Positions 46,021 to 59,816 are shown, counted from the stretch's first letter. The stretch: 64,000 nt of DNA from Herminiimonas sp. (GCF_030655415.1 NZ_JAURVN010000010.1:1-64000); one strand, 5' to 3'. The notes: generated from the letters alone by a model not told the origin. Translations and numbers: made by a program.

Positions 46021-47277
46021 ATGTCATCACTTGCGTTTACTGTTTTGTTTATCAGCTTCCTGCTTATTAGCCTGGTAGTTCGCTTCTGGCTGGCATCACG
46101 GCACATCCGCCACATTCTTGTCAATCGGGCTACAGTGCCTGCGCAATTTTCCGGTCAAATTTCGCTGGAAGCGCATCAGAAAGCCGCGGATTACTCGATT
46201 GCGAAAACCAAGTTTTCGCTTTTTATCGTGTTGCTGAATGCTGCGGTGCTGATCGGCTTTACGTTGATGGGCGGCTTGCAATGGCTGGCGAGCGCATCGT
46301 TTGATATTTTCGGTGACGGCTGGCGTTATCAGCTTGGTCTGGTGCTGGCATTTGCATTGATCTCTGGCCTGGTTGAATTGCCTTTTGATTACTTCCGCCA
46401 GTTTGTGCTGGAAGCGCGCTTCGGTTTTAACCGCATGTCGCCTGCGCTATTTTTTACCGATTTGTTTAAAAGTACCGTGTTGTCACTGGCGCTCGGCCTC
46501 AGTCTGGTGTGGGTCACCTTGATCTTGATGGAAAAAGCCGGGGCCTTGTGGTGGTTGTATGCGTGGGTCTTGTGGTGCGGCTTCCAGATGTTGATGCTGG
46601 TATTGGTGCCACTGTTCATCGCGCCGATGTTCAACAAATTCAAACCGCTGGAAGATGAAAGTCTGCGTACCCGGATTGAAAACCTGATGCAGCGCATCGG
46701 CTTTGCATCCAGCGGCTTGTTCGTGATGGATGGTTCGCGCCGCAGTGCGCATGGCAACGCTTATTTCTCAGGCTTTGGCGCCGCAAAACGCATCGTGTTT
46801 TTTGACACCTTGCTGGAACGTCTGGCACCACATGAAATTGAAGCGGTGCTGGCGCATGAGCTCGGCCACTTCAAACTCAAACATATCGTCAAACGCATTG
46901 CCGTCATGTTTGCGTCATCGCTGGTACTACTCGCGCTGCTCGGTTATTTGAAATCGCAAGCATGGTTTTATACTGGCCTGGGCGTGGAACCGATGATGGG
47001 CGCCAGCAATGATGCGATGGCGTTGATTTTGTTTGCGCTGGTGTTACCGGTTTTCTCCTTCCTGTTGTCTCCACTGACTTCGCTCAGTTCGCGCAAACAT
47101 GAATTTGAGGCTGATGCCTTTGCTGCGAAGTACACCAATTCACAGGATCTGGTTTCGGCACTGGTCAAACTGTATGAAGACAATGCATCGACGCTAACGC
47201 CTGATCCATTGCACTCGGCGTTTTACGATTCGCATCCTCCAGCCAGTGTGCGTATCAACAAGCTACTGGCTATTTGA
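46021..47277 (+). CDS. Ste24-type M48 zinc metalloprotease
   Basis: 418 residues with several membrane helices, as in CAAX prenyl protease 1/Ste24 homologues. Zinc motif [10 protein letters not shown] after EIEAVLA, the third ligand Glu in [15 protein letters not shown], and [21 protein letters not shown] typical of the family. Bacterial members act in membrane protein quality control. ATG at 46021 with AGGAAAAG upstream. The next gene, phhB, starts at or just after its stop. Confidence 0.93.
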   Translation: MSSLAFTVLFISFLLISLVVRFWLASRHIRHILVNRATVPAQFSGQISLEAHQKAADYSIAKTKFSLFIVLLNAAVLIGFTLMGGLQWLASASFDIFGDGWRYQLGLVLAFALISGLVELPFDYFRQFVLEARFGFNRMSPALFFTDLFKSTVLSLALGLSLVWVTLILMEKAGALWWLYAWVLWCGFQMLMLVLVPLFIAPMFNKFKPLEDESLRTRIENLMQRIGFASSGLFVMDGSRRSAHGNAYFSGFGAAKRIVFFDTLLERLAPHEIEAVLAHELGHFKLKHIVKRIAVMFASSLVLLALLGYLKSQAWFYTGLGVEPMMGASNDAMALILFALVLPVFSFLLSPLTSLSSRKHEFEADAFAAKYTNSQDLVSALVKLYEDNASTLTPDPLHSAFYDSHPPASVRINKLLAI

Positions 47278-47288
47278 GTCAGCCCATC

Positions 47289-47639
47289 ATGAGCAACGCT
47301 GCCGACTTACTCAAGCAAAAATGCCGTCATCAAGTGACGGCATTGAATGCAGAAGAAATCGCGCAGCGTTTGCAAGCTGTCTCCGCTTGGAAACTGCAGG
47401 ATGAAAAAATCGTCAGGGAATTCATCTTCCCTGATTATTACGACACGCTCGCTTTTGTTAACGCGATCGCTTACGTCATCCACGCCGAAGATCACCATCC
47501 CGAATTAGTGATTACCTATAACCGCTGCATCGTCAAATTCAATACGCATTCCGTCAACGACGGCAAAGGCGGCTTGTCGGACAACGACTTTATTTGCGCG
47601 GCCAAATTGAATGCAGTCTTCGAACGATCGTTCGCTTAA
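47289..47639 (+). CDS. phhB: Pterin-4a-carbinolamine dehydratase
   Basis: 116 residues. It regenerates tetrahydrobiopterin-type cofactor by dehydrating 4a-hydroxy-pterin. The active-site HAEDHHPELVITYN (His-His-Pro) and the final THSVNDGKGGLSDNDF are typical. The ATG at 47289 is preferred; a TTG at 47274 overlapping the protease stop would add five residues. Possibly co-transcribed with the protease and rsgA. No phenylalanine hydroxylase gene is nearby. Confidence 0.93.
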   Translation: MSNAADLLKQKCRHQVTALNAEEIAQRLQAVSAWKLQDEKIVREFIFPDYYDTLAFVNAIAYVIHAEDHHPELVITYNRCIVKFNTHSVNDGKGGLSDNDFICAAKLNAVFERSFA

Positions 47640-47642
47640 TTA

Positions 47643-48557
47643 ATGACCAAACCTATAGCCGCACTTAAAGGCACTGTCACAGGCACTGTCATCGCAGCAC
47701 ATGGCCGACACTATCTAGTTCAAGCCGGCGAAAAAAAACTGCAATGCGTCACGCGCGGCAAGAAAAGCGATGTCGCTGTTGGTGACATCGTCAAACTCAA
47801 TCTGACGTCCCCCAACCAAGGCGTGATCGAAGAAATCACTGAACGCAAAACGCTGCTGTATCGCTCTGACCAATACAAATCCAAATTACTGGCAGCCAAC
47901 GTCACACAATTGTTTATCGTGGTGGCGACTGAGCCCGGATTTACCGATGACCTCGTCTCGCGCTCATTGGTCGCAGCCGAAGCGGCTGGCGTAGCCGTGC
48001 ATATCATCTTGAATAAAATCGACGTCGTCGCCTCGCTGGAAAGAACCCGCAAGCGCGTCGCGCTGTATGGCGGCCTTGGTTATCCGGTGCATGAAGTCTC
48101 GGCCACCGCGCAGCCGGAAGAAACCGTCGCTGCGCTAATGCCTTTGCTCGAAGGCCAATCGACGATCCTGATCGGCCAATCCGGTATGGGCAAGTCGTCG
48201 ATCATCAATTTGATTATTCCGGATGCAGATATTGCCGTGCGTGAAATCTCCGCAGCGCTCGATACCGGCAAACACACGACGACCTTCACGCGCCTGTACA
48301 CGATGGATGAAAATACTTCCATCATTGATTCGCCGGGCTTCCAGGAATTTGGTCTGTATCAATTGACCGAAGGCATGCTGGAGCGCGCTTTCCCAGAGTT
48401 CGAACAATATCTGGGCAAGTGCAAATTTTATAATTGCCATCATTCCAATGAGCCGGAATGCGCGATCCGCACAGCGGTGGCAGCCGGCGATATCGCACCG
48501 ATGCGGCACGCCTTGTACCTGCAGTTATTGCATGAATCATCACAGAAGCTTTATTGA
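47643..48557 (+). CDS. rsgA: Ribosome small subunit-dependent GTPase A
   Basis: 304 residues: OB-fold (about 8-70), circularly permuted GTPase with NKIDVV (G4) before GQSGMGKSS (G1, about 177-185) and DSPGFQEFG (G3), and a C-terminal zinc finger with [17 protein letters not shown]. It helps late 30S maturation. Starts 4 nt after the phhB stop, so translation is probably coupled. A short hairpin terminator follows. Confidence 0.96.
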   Translation: MTKPIAALKGTVTGTVIAAHGRHYLVQAGEKKLQCVTRGKKSDVAVGDIVKLNLTSPNQGVIEEITERKTLLYRSDQYKSKLLAANVTQLFIVVATEPGFTDDLVSRSLVAAEAAGVAVHIILNKIDVVASLERTRKRVALYGGLGYPVHEVSATAQPEETVAALMPLLEGQSTILIGQSGMGKSSIINLIIPDADIAVREISAALDTGKHTTTFTRLYTMDENTSIIDSPGFQEFGLYQLTEGMLERAFPEFEQYLGKCKFYNCHHSNEPECAIRTAVAAGDIAPMRHALYLQLLHESSQKLY

Positions 48558-48567
48558 AACCATGCAA

Positions 48568-48590
48568 GCGCCACTGCGGGTGGCTTTTTC
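48568..48590 (+). terminator. rsgA terminator
   Basis: Short stem GCCAC / GTGGC followed by T5. Confidence 0.65.
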
Positions 48591-48664
48591 GGGTCAAAAT
48601 CCCTTATAATTGAAGCAGTTACAACATTCGGCGGCAGGCGGCAACCTAGTCGCCGTTTTCAATT

Positions 48665-50979
<2,315 letters not shown>

Positions 50980-51016
50980 GAAACGAATAATTCCTTCAAA
51001 CTTAAACTTACAGATC

Positions 51017-51331
51017 ATGACTACTCAATTCGATAATGTTTCCGTCGTCAAAAAAGCCAACATTTATTTCGATGGCAAATGCGTATCGCACACAGTTTTA
51101 TTTGCTGACGGCACCAAGAAAACCATAGGTATCATTTTTCCATCGACGTTGAAATTCAACACCGGCGCTGCGGAAATCATGGAACTGAATGCAGGCAAAT
51201 GCCGCATTCGTCTGGCGGATGCAACTGAGTGGAATACCTACGAAGGCGGTCAGCAATTCGAAGTGCCGGCAAATTCGAGCTTCGATATTGAAACGGTAGA
51301 AACACTCGATTACGTTTGCCACTTCATCTAA
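51017..51331 (+). CDS. ppnP: Pyrimidine/purine nucleoside phosphorylase
   Basis: 104 residues of the DUF1255/PpnP family, a small cupin-like phosphorylase of broad nucleoside range. Seen: [29 protein letters not shown] and the end [24 protein letters not shown] at 51017; the frame extends into argG without support. Own terminator downstream. Confidence 0.93.
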   Translation: MTTQFDNVSVVKKANIYFDGKCVSHTVLFADGTKKTIGIIFPSTLKFNTGAAEIMELNAGKCRIRLADATEWNTYEGGQQFEVPANSSFDIETVETLDYVCHFI

Positions 51332-51352
51332 AAACGTAAACACGCCACAACG

Positions 51353-51390
51353 ACAAAGACCGGATAAGCCAACCGGTCTTTGTGTTTTTT
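51353..51390 (+). terminator. ppnP terminator
   Basis: Stem ACAAAGACCGG / CCGGTCTTTGT followed by T6. Confidence 0.9.
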
Positions 51391-51424
51391 TGCAGACCGC
51401 ATTGCCGAATATCACGGAGTAACC

Positions 51425-52468
<1,044 letters not shown>

Positions 52469-52502
52469 GACATGGCGTTGCACAATCATCTGACTGAATA
52501 GA

Positions 52503-52540
52503 GAAAAGCCCGGCTTCGTCATGATGCTGGGCTTTTTTTC
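52503..52540 (+). terminator. trpS terminator
   Basis: Stem AGCCCGGC / GCTGGGCT (one G-U pair) followed by T7. Confidence 0.85.
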
Positions 52541-52725
52541 AAGGACAAAACGTCTGGTTCAGATAGAAGATTCTGCAATGCGAATTCTGCGACCGAGTAT
52601 GGACGGCCTCACCTGCATTCCACCATAATGGTGTTTTGAAAATCAGCTGATATTTGCTGATTTGAGTTGATTCATATATTGGACTGTTGCTCGTAACAGC
52701 CCTCTGTCTACCAGGAAAGAAAAGC

Positions 52726-54384
52726 ATGATCCTTGGAATTGATGTCGGCGGCACACATACCGATTCGGTATTGATGCAGAACCGCAAAATCATTCGTAAG
52801 TCAAAAGTCCTGACCGACAAAAACGATATCCTGGGTTGCGTGATGCGCGCGACGCAAGCTGTCGTGACCGCAGACGATATTAAACAGCTGAAGCGCATCG
52901 TGCTCAGCACGACGATTTCCACCAATGCAGTTGCGCAGAACCAGCTTGATCCGGTCGGTCTAATCGTCATGAATGGACCTGGCGTTTCGCCCAGGGATTT
53001 GCCGCTCGCAGACCAAACGCAATTGATCGCGGGTTACATGAATCATCGCGGGATTGAAGCGGAAGCCATTGAGGACGACGAACTCGAAGCGTTGAAGCAA
53101 CAGTTCGCCAAAGACAAAATCGAACACCTTGCGATCATCGGCAAATTCTCGACACGCAATCCGGTGCATGAGCAGGAAGTGGGCGCATTCTTTGACAGTC
53201 AGGCCGCGCACGTCTCACTCGGCCATCACCAATCCGGCGTGCTGAATTTCCCGCGTCGCATAGCGACCACTTACCTGAATGCCGCGATCTGGAGCCTGCA
53301 CAGCCGCATGGTCGATCAACTGGCCAGCTATCTGCAAGAACTCGGCGTAGATGTACCGCTGTTTATTTTGAAGGCGGACGGCGGCACTATCGGCGTCCAG
53401 CAATCGCGTAACTATCCGGTGCAAACGATTTTGTCGGGACCAGCTGCAACTATCATGGGCGTGCTGCCGTTCGTTTCATCTACGCAGGATTCCGTATCAA
53501 TCGACATCGGCGGCACGACGACCGACATCGCATTGTTCGCTGATGGCGCACCTTTACTGGAACCGAAAGGCGTGGAGATCGAAGGACACAAAACCTTGAT
53601 CCGCGGTTTGCTGACGCATTCGATGGCGCTCGGTGGCGACAGTCATGTTCAGCTTGTGAATGGCGCATTGCAAATCGGCCCAGAGCGCAAAGGTTCGGCT
53701 ATGGCATTCGATGGTCCGGTACCGACGCCTACCGATGCGCTGATCGTGCTCGGTCTGGCCGATATCGGCGACAAGGCCAAGGCATTACGTGCGATGGAAA
53801 GTCTGGCTGATATTTTGCAGCAAACGCCTGAGCAAGTTGCGAAAGCAATCGTGGATAGCATGTGCGCCAGCATCGCCGCCAAAGTCACGCAGATGGTTAG
53901 CGAGGTCAATAGCAAACCGGTTTACACTATTCACGAACTGCTGGAAGGTAAAACGCTGCACCCGCAGCAATTGATCGCAGTCGGTGGACCAGCGCCCTAT
54001 CTTGCCAAACAAGTCGGCGAACTGTTGCAACTGCCTGCAGTCGTGCCGGAGAACTCAGACGTCATCAATGCCAGCGGTGCAGCGATGGCGCGCACCACAG
54101 TCGAATTGAATTTGCTGGCCGACACGGAATCGCAGCAGCTTAGTTTTGCTGAAGATGGCCGCAAGGTAAAAATTTCGTCGCGCGCGACCGTCGACGATAT
54201 CGTCGCGATTGGTCAGGAACGTTTGCTTGAAATCGCCAGAGCCGCAGGTGCACGCGATGAAGATCTTGAAGTGGAAGTCGCCGACTGCCAGTCATTCAAT
54301 GTCATTCACGGCTATGCAACCACCGGCAAGAATATCCGTGTCCGCTTGCAGATCAAACCCGGTTTGATCAAGCATGAAGCATAA
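52726..54384 (+). CDS. Hydantoinase A/oxoprolinase-like ATPase
   Basis: 552 residues with the actin/hexokinase-like fold of HyuA/OplA: GIDVGGTHTDSVLMQ at the N-terminus, TTISTNAVAQ, ILSGPAATIMGVLPF and IDIGGTTTDIALF. Family members hydrolyse cyclic amides or imides with ATP, normally with a HyuB subunit or domain, which is absent here; the length is also short of full HyuA (about 690). ATG with AGGAAAG upstream. Its stop overlaps the next gene, a deacetylase-fold protein, by 11 nt if that gene begins at 54374. Confidence 0.88.
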   Translation: MILGIDVGGTHTDSVLMQNRKIIRKSKVLTDKNDILGCVMRATQAVVTADDIKQLKRIVLSTTISTNAVAQNQLDPVGLIVMNGPGVSPRDLPLADQTQLIAGYMNHRGIEAEAIEDDELEALKQQFAKDKIEHLAIIGKFSTRNPVHEQEVGAFFDSQAAHVSLGHHQSGVLNFPRRIATTYLNAAIWSLHSRMVDQLASYLQELGVDVPLFILKADGGTIGVQQSRNYPVQTILSGPAATIMGVLPFVSSTQDSVSIDIGGTTTDIALFADGAPLLEPKGVEIEGHKTLIRGLLTHSMALGGDSHVQLVNGALQIGPERKGSAMAFDGPVPTPTDALIVLGLADIGDKAKALRAMESLADILQQTPEQVAKAIVDSMCASIAAKVTQMVSEVNSKPVYTIHELLEGKTLHPQQLIAVGGPAPYLAKQVGELLQLPAVVPENSDVINASGAAMARTTVELNLLADTESQQLSFAEDGRKVKISSRATVDDIVAIGQERLLEIARAAGARDEDLEVEVADCQSFNVIHGYATTGKNIRVRLQIKPGLIKHEA

Positions 54385-55744
54385 GAGCGAGCAAAGCATG
54401 AGCAAGAACAAATCTGAGGAAAACATCGTGAAGAAAAACACAGGATTGGTATTTTTCCCGGCATTCGATTATGCGATTTCGCCTACGCATCCGGAACGCG
54501 AAGAACGCCTTTTGTACACGCAAGATCAAGTGTTTGAAGAAGGTTTGCTGGACTTCGACAACATCAAGGAATTCAAACCCGGCGTTGCCACCGCTGAAGA
54601 TATTCAGCGCGTGCATTTCTGCGTGCCGGGCATTGATGAAATCGTGCATGCATCGCATTTGATCGCGGTCGGCGGTTGCATCACTGCAGCCGACAAAGTA
54701 CTAACCAAGGAAGTCGATAACGCGTTTGCGCTGGTGCGCCCTTGCGGCCATCACTCATTCCGCGTCGTGCATGGCAGCCGTGGCTTTTGCACGTTGAACA
54801 TGGAAGCGATCATGGTTGAGTACATCCGCCACAAATACGGCGTGAAGAAAATCGCGATTGTCGATACCGATTGCCATCACGGCGATGGTTCACAGGACAT
54901 CTTCTGGCACGATCCGAACACGCTGTTCATATCGATGCATCAGGATGGCCGCACGCTATATCCAGGCTCAGGCTTCCCGGATGAACTGGGTGGGCCGAAT
55001 GCGTTTGGCGCGACGATCAACTTGCCTATGCCGCCGGATACATGCGAAGAAGGTTTCTTGTACGTGCTGGATGAAATCGTGATGCCTATCGTGAATGAGT
55101 TCAAACCGGATCTGATCATCAATTCTGCCGGCCAGGATAATCACTATTCCGATCCGATCACGAACATGAAATTTACTGCACATGGTTACGCAGTTCTCAA
55201 CCAGCGACTCGCACCGGATCTGGCTGTACTCGAAGGAGGCTACTCGATAGAAACCGCTCTGCCCTACATCAACACCGGCATTATTTTGGCGATGGCAGGC
55301 ATGGATTTCAGCCACATTCAGGAACCTGATTACGACGCGGAAAGCCAGAAACAGCCGCCCGCTATTACGGCTTATCTGAAGAAATTGAAGGACGCGACAT
55401 TCCAACACTGGAATAATCGCCATGCGCTACGCGATCAGGTCTACCCTGATCAAGAGTTCCACAAGCGCAATTTCAGCGTGTATTACGACACCGATGGCAT
55501 ACACGAAAGCATCAATGAAACCGTGCGTTCCTGTAAAGATTGTGGCGGCACCGTCGTCATCGATTCGCGCTGCGACGAAACACACAATCACATTCTGGCC
55601 GTGCAGATTCCACGCTATACCTGCGCACCATGCCGCAGCTACGGCGAAGAACAATTCGATAAAGCAAAAGTTGGGCGCGAAGCTGGACGTTATACGCAGG
55701 TGTTCTTGCAAGACAAGGACAACGATCGTTATTTGTCCAAGTAA
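54374..55744 (+). CDS. Histone-deacetylase-fold amidohydrolase with Cys-rich tail
   Basis: 456 residues. The catalytic domain (about 20-345) has the HDAC/AcuC/AphA residues: CGHHSFR (His-His), DTDCHHGDGSQDIFW (Asp/His zinc ligands), SAGQDNHYSDP (third Asp) and EGGYS. About 370-430 carry CKDC, a further Cys and CAPC, probably a zinc ribbon, which ordinary AcuC-like proteins lack. Start is uncertain: 54374 overlaps the upstream stop by 11 nt; a GTG at 54428 has GAGGA at good spacing and lies just before the conserved TGLVFF. Substrate unknown; likely works with the HyuA-like protein on an amide. Confidence 0.85.
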   Translation: MKHKSEQSMSKNKSEENIVKKNTGLVFFPAFDYAISPTHPEREERLLYTQDQVFEEGLLDFDNIKEFKPGVATAEDIQRVHFCVPGIDEIVHASHLIAVGGCITAADKVLTKEVDNAFALVRPCGHHSFRVVHGSRGFCTLNMEAIMVEYIRHKYGVKKIAIVDTDCHHGDGSQDIFWHDPNTLFISMHQDGRTLYPGSGFPDELGGPNAFGATINLPMPPDTCEEGFLYVLDEIVMPIVNEFKPDLIINSAGQDNHYSDPITNMKFTAHGYAVLNQRLAPDLAVLEGGYSIETALPYINTGIILAMAGMDFSHIQEPDYDAESQKQPPAITAYLKKLKDATFQHWNNRHALRDQVYPDQEFHKRNFSVYYDTDGIHESINETVRSCKDCGGTVVIDSRCDETHNHILAVQIPRYTCAPCRSYGEEQFDKAKVGREAGRYTQVFLQDKDNDRYLSK

Positions 55745-55841
55745 GAGGCTTTAAATAATGTGGATACAGTGCCGGCTCAGCCTGAGTCGGTACTGTTAAT
55801 TATGACGGTTTAGAAGTTAGTACAAGCGCGTATAAATTGCT

Positions 55842-56156
55842 TCAGCCATTACCCAGCGCATGCAGCGTATCCCTGCCGTAAGGCGACAGTAGCCACGCTA
55901 CACAAGCACAATGCAGTAGCACCGTTATCCAGTAAATACGCCGAAATGAAGCTTTGCTGGTTTTATGTCGCAGAAAATTTTGCGCCAACCATCCTCCAGG
56001 CCAACCACCAAGAAAATCCAGTATGTGCAGATTGCTTTCGCTAATCCGCCATTCACCCTTGCGCGCCGCCGATTTATCAATCGCATACGCGGCAAAGCTC
56101 AGCAAGCTGAGCACGAAATAGCTACCCAGTACCGGCAATAAAATTTTCGACTCCAT
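55842..56156 (-). CDS. DUF1294 small membrane protein
   Basis: 104 residues with hydrophobic helices at about 6-25 and 75-92 and the DUF1294 core YAIDKSAARKGEWRISE, LHILDFLGGWPGGWLAQNFLRHKT. Function unknown; in many genomes it is fused to a cold-shock domain, which is not present here. ATG at 56156; the longer frame runs into murB. Follows murB by 16 nt in the same direction. Confidence 0.85.
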   Translation of the reverse strand: MESKILLPVLGSYFVLSLLSFAAYAIDKSAARKGEWRISESNLHILDFLGGWPGGWLAQNFLRHKTSKASFRRIYWITVLLHCACVAWLLSPYGRDTLHALGNG

Positions 56157-56172
56157 TATTTGGTCCTGAGTA

Positions 56173-57201
56173 TCAAAGAAAGATTGGTTCGGGTTCGAGT
56201 TGCACATCGAAGCGTTGCGCCACATCGGCCTGTATAGCCGCAGCGAGTTGCGCAATGTCTGCGCCGCTCGCACCGCCGCGATTCACCAGCACGAGTGCCT
56301 GATTTTCATAGACGCCAGCAGCACCGGCGCTCTTGCCCTTCCAGCCGCATTGATCGATCAGCCAACCTGCAGCGAGTTTGACGCTACCATCCGGTTGCGC
56401 GTAGTTCACCAGCTGCGGATAAGTCGCGAGCAGCGCGTCACGTTGCAATGGAGTGACGACTGGGTTTTTGAAAAAACTTCCGGCATTGCCTATCACTGCG
56501 GGGTCAGGCAATTTGCGTGTGCGGATCGCAATCACTGCCGCGCCTATGTCTTGCGCGGTCGGCTCTGTAATCTTGCGCGCCGCCAGTTCCTGTGTGACAT
56601 CGGCATAACGAATTGCGGATTGCCATTTTTTAGGCAAGGCAAAGGTCACATCCAGCACGACTGCTCTATCGCGCAAACGATGTTTGAATACGCTATCGCG
56701 ATAGCCAAACATGCAGGCAGCTTTATCCAGCGTAGTTTGCTCGCCGGTTTCAAAATCAAACAAGGTCAGTGTATGAAAACGGTCTTTGATTTCTATACCG
56801 TAAGCACCGATATTCTGGATAGGCGCAGCGCCAACGCTACCGGGAATCAGTGAGAGGTTTTCGAGACCACCAAGATTATGCTGCAAGGTCCATTGCACAA
56901 ACTGATGCCAGTTTTCGCCAGCGGCGGCACGTACGTAAGTTGCATCTTCGTCTTCGCCGACGATTTCGATTCCCTTGATTTCCATATGCAAAACCAGGCC
57001 GGGGAAATCCTTGGTCAACAGAATGTTGCTGCCGCCGCCCAATACGAGGCGCGGCATTGCAGCCAGCGTGGCATCACTTTTAACATCAACCAACATAGCG
57101 GCGGACGTAATCGGCAGATACGCATGCGCGTTTGCTTCCACCCCGAAGGTGTTATGGTTGCGCAGGGAAAAATCGTACTGAATCGGTAGAGAATGAGCCA
57201 T
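56173..57201 (-). CDS. murB: UDP-N-acetylenolpyruvoylglucosamine reductase
   Basis: 342 residues, type I MurB with FAD. It reduces the enolpyruvyl group to form UDP-MurNAc in peptidoglycan synthesis. N-terminal SLRNHNTFGVEA, FAD motif LGGGSNILL, NLSLIPGSVGAAPIQNIGAYG, and late GNAGSFFKNP (catalytic Ser). ATG at 57201. Probably co-transcribed with DUF1294. Confidence 0.96.
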   Translation of the reverse strand: MAHSLPIQYDFSLRNHNTFGVEANAHAYLPITSAAMLVDVKSDATLAAMPRLVLGGGSNILLTKDFPGLVLHMEIKGIEIVGEDEDATYVRAAAGENWHQFVQWTLQHNLGGLENLSLIPGSVGAAPIQNIGAYGIEIKDRFHTLTLFDFETGEQTTLDKAACMFGYRDSVFKHRLRDRAVVLDVTFALPKKWQSAIRYADVTQELAARKITEPTAQDIGAAVIAIRTRKLPDPAVIGNAGSFFKNPVVTPLQRDALLATYPQLVNYAQPDGSVKLAAGWLIDQCGWKGKSAGAAGVYENQALVLVNRGGASGADIAQLAAAIQADVAQRFDVQLEPEPIFL

Positions 57202-57354
57202 AGTGGGCGATTATAATCGCTGCTCACCATCGGCAGGCTAGCCCCTCGGTTTTTTGTCCGTTAGAATGACGGACGAATCGTATGCACAATCTGAATTAAC
57301 ATCTGGCATGTCGCAGGCATCTGCCGCGCACCAGGCAATAAAAGGAAAATCATC

Positions 57355-57840
57355 ATGCCGTCTTTTGATACCGTCTCTGAAGCCAATATGGTCGAAGTAA
57401 AAAATGCTGTCGACCAGGCAGGAAAAGAAATCACCACGCGTTTCGATTTCAAAGGCAGCGATGCCCGCGTAGAGCAAAAGGATCGTGATCTGACTGCGTA
57501 TGCAGATTCGGAATTTCAGTTGAATCAAGTATTGGACGTGCTGACCAACAAATTGGTCAAACGCAATGTCGATGTACGCTTCCTCGATCGCGGCAAGATT
57601 GAAAAAATCGGCGGCGACAAGGTCAAGCAAGTCGTCAAGATCAAGAACGGTATCGAAACCGAAGCTGCCAAGAAAATCGTGCGCATCCTCAAAGACAGCA
57701 AGATGAAAGTGCAAGCCAGCATCCAGGGCGATGCAGTGCGCGTCACCGGCGCCAAGCGCGACGACTTGCAAGATGCAATGGCCTTGTTGCGCAAGGAAGT
57801 TGCCGATCTGCCGTTGGAATTTAATAACTTCCGTGACTAA
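57355..57840 (+). CDS. yajQ: YajQ-family nucleotide-binding protein
   Basis: 161 residues, two tandem ferredoxin-like modules: [60 protein letters not shown]. Homologues bind c-di-GMP (established in Xanthomonas) and other nucleotides; here the partner regulator is not evident. ATG with AGGAAAATC upstream. Monocistronic. Confidence 0.95.
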   Translation: MPSFDTVSEANMVEVKNAVDQAGKEITTRFDFKGSDARVEQKDRDLTAYADSEFQLNQVLDVLTNKLVKRNVDVRFLDRGKIEKIGGDKVKQVVKIKNGIETEAAKKIVRILKDSKMKVQASIQGDAVRVTGAKRDDLQDAMALLRKEVADLPLEFNNFRD

Positions 57841-57996
57841 GACATAACTACGCTGGGTGAATCGGCTCGTAATTTCTCTGGGCCGGCATTTCAATCTCAA
57901 GTTTGGCGGTTTGTTGCGATTCCGCCTGTTCGCGTTTCTTTCCAAATCGCCGACGTTTCATGACAGAATCATTGTTTTCATACAACGATATCTGCC

Positions 57997-58629
57997 ATGA
58001 AACGATCGCTGCTCGCATCTCTCTTTTGCTGCATCGCGCTGCAGGCTCAGGCCGCAGATATTAGCGTGATTGGCCTATTCCCCGGCAAAGCTGTACTGGT
58101 AATCGATGGCGGCTCGCCCAAGACTTATTCAGTCGGTAACACGGTGACTTCCGGCATCAAGCTGGTCGATGTCAACGAAACCACGGCCACCTTCGATGCC
58201 AGTGGCAAAAAGCAAAAAATTGATATTGGTGGGCACGTGAATCGCGTCGTGCCTTCGGCCGGGTCCAGTGTGACTTTGCAAGCCGATTCGCGAGGACATT
58301 TCATGGTGCAAGGACAGATCAATGGCGGCGTGGCACGCATGCTGGTGGATACCGGTGCCACGTTGGTGGCAATCCCGGCAGCAGATGCAATCCGTATGGG
58401 CATCGATTACAAAAAAGGACAACCTGGATACGTGAATACAGCAAACGGCGTGGCGCCCGTTTATCAGGTAAGACTGAATTCTGTGAAAGTTGGAGATATA
58501 GTCTTGAATCAAGTTGACGGTTTGGTTCAGGAAAGTGGTTTGCCGTTTATCCTGCTCGGGATGTCTTTCTTGAGTCGTACTGAAATGCGACGCGACGGCG
58601 ATCAGATGGTATTGACGAAGCGCTACTAG
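57997..58629 (+). CDS. Periplasmic retropepsin-like aspartic protease
   Basis: 210 residues: signal peptide ending AQA (about 19), a beta-rich N-domain, then a clan AA protease domain with catalytic D118 in MLVDTGATLVAIP and the flap/late motif GLPFILLGMSFLSR. TIGR02281-type single-domain proteases dimerise as retropepsins do. Substrate unknown. Strong terminator follows. Confidence 0.9.
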   Translation: MKRSLLASLFCCIALQAQAADISVIGLFPGKAVLVIDGGSPKTYSVGNTVTSGIKLVDVNETTATFDASGKKQKIDIGGHVNRVVPSAGSSVTLQADSRGHFMVQGQINGGVARMLVDTGATLVAIPAADAIRMGIDYKKGQPGYVNTANGVAPVYQVRLNSVKVGDIVLNQVDGLVQESGLPFILLGMSFLSRTEMRRDGDQMVLTKRY

Positions 58630-58643
58630 TCATCATCAGGTAA

Positions 58644-58678
58644 TAAAAAAACGGGCACTGATTCAGTGCCCGTTTTTT
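58644..58678. terminator. Bidirectional terminator
   Basis: Stem AAAAAACGGGCACTGA / TCAGTGCCCGTTTTTT shared by convergent genes. Confidence 0.93.
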
Positions 58679-58721
58679 ATTTCTGCGCCGCTGCTTCTGC
58701 GACTAATCACAATGCAATTGC

Positions 58722-59786
58722 TTATGCGTCTGGATCTTTCAAACGACGTTGTTTGACGGCTTCAGCCAAACCTTCCAACACGCCCAAACTATCTTCCCAG
58801 CTGATGCAACCGTCGGTCACCGATTGGCCATAGACGAGCTCTTTGCCTGGAACCAGATCCTGACGACCTGCAACCAAGTGCGACTCAATCATCACACCGA
58901 CGATACGCGTATCGCCGCCAGCAACTTGCTGCGCGATATCGGCGCAAACCGGGATTTGATTTTCCGGCTTTTTCGAGCTGTTGGCATGCGAGGTGTCGAT
59001 CATCAAACGCGATGCGAGACCATTTGCTGCGATATCTTTGCAAGCTTGTTCAACACTGGCTGCATCATAGTTAGGCGTTTTACCACCGCGCAAAATGATG
59101 TGGCAATCTTCATTGCCGCTGGTCGAAACAATCGCCGAATGACCGCCCTTTGTCACCGACAAGAAATGATGCGGCTGCGATGCAGCCTTGATCGCATCGA
59201 CTGCAATTTTCACATTGCCGTCAGTACCATTCTTGAAGCCGACCGGGCATGACAAACCCGAAGCCAGTTCGCGGTGGACTTGCGATTCAGTTGTACGCGC
59301 ACCGATCGCGCCCCAGCTGATCAAGTCAGCAATGTATTGCGGACTGATGACGTCGAGGAATTCAGTACCGGCTGGCAGACCCAGTTCATTGATGTTCAAC
59401 AGCAGTTCGCGCGCAATCCGCAAACCGTCATTGATGCGGAAGCTGTTATCCATGTATGGATCATTGATCAAGCCTTTCCAGCCAACCGTGGTGCGCGGTT
59501 TTTCGAAATAGACGCGCATCACGATTTCCAGTTCGCCCGCAAAACGCGCGCGTTCTTTAACCAGGCGATTTGCATATTCCATCGCAGCCTTGGTGTCATG
59601 GATAGAGCACGGCCCGATCACGACCATCAGGCGATCATCCTGTCCGTGCAAAATCCGATGCAAAGCGATGCGCGCATCAGCAGCGGTGGTCTCCGCTTTT
59701 TCGGAGACACCGAGCTCGCGTATCAAATGCGACGGTGGGGTCAGTTCTTTCATTTCTCGAATTCGTAAATCATCTGTGCGTGGCAT
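58722..59786 (-). CDS. aroG: 3-deoxy-7-phosphoheptulonate synthase, class I
   Basis: 354 residues. It condenses PEP and erythrose-4-phosphate, the first step of aromatic synthesis. Seen: MVVIGPCSIHD, MRVYFEKPRTTVGWKGLINDP, GARTTESQVHRELASGLS, CHIILRGGK and IDTSHANSSKKP (metal-site His). Type I-alpha length; the feedback-inhibiting amino acid cannot be told from sequence. ATG start at 59786. Confidence 0.96.
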   Translation of the reverse strand: MPRTDDLRIREMKELTPPSHLIRELGVSEKAETTAADARIALHRILHGQDDRLMVVIGPCSIHDTKAAMEYANRLVKERARFAGELEIVMRVYFEKPRTTVGWKGLINDPYMDNSFRINDGLRIARELLLNINELGLPAGTEFLDVISPQYIADLISWGAIGARTTESQVHRELASGLSCPVGFKNGTDGNVKIAVDAIKAASQPHHFLSVTKGGHSAIVSTSGNEDCHIILRGGKTPNYDAASVEQACKDIAANGLASRLMIDTSHANSSKKPENQIPVCADIAQQVAGGDTRIVGVMIESHLVAGRQDLVPGKELVYGQSVTDGCISWEDSLGVLEGLAEAVKQRRLKDPDA

Positions 59787-59816
59787 GTTTTTCCCCAGTC
59801 AAAATCTGTTCTGCAA

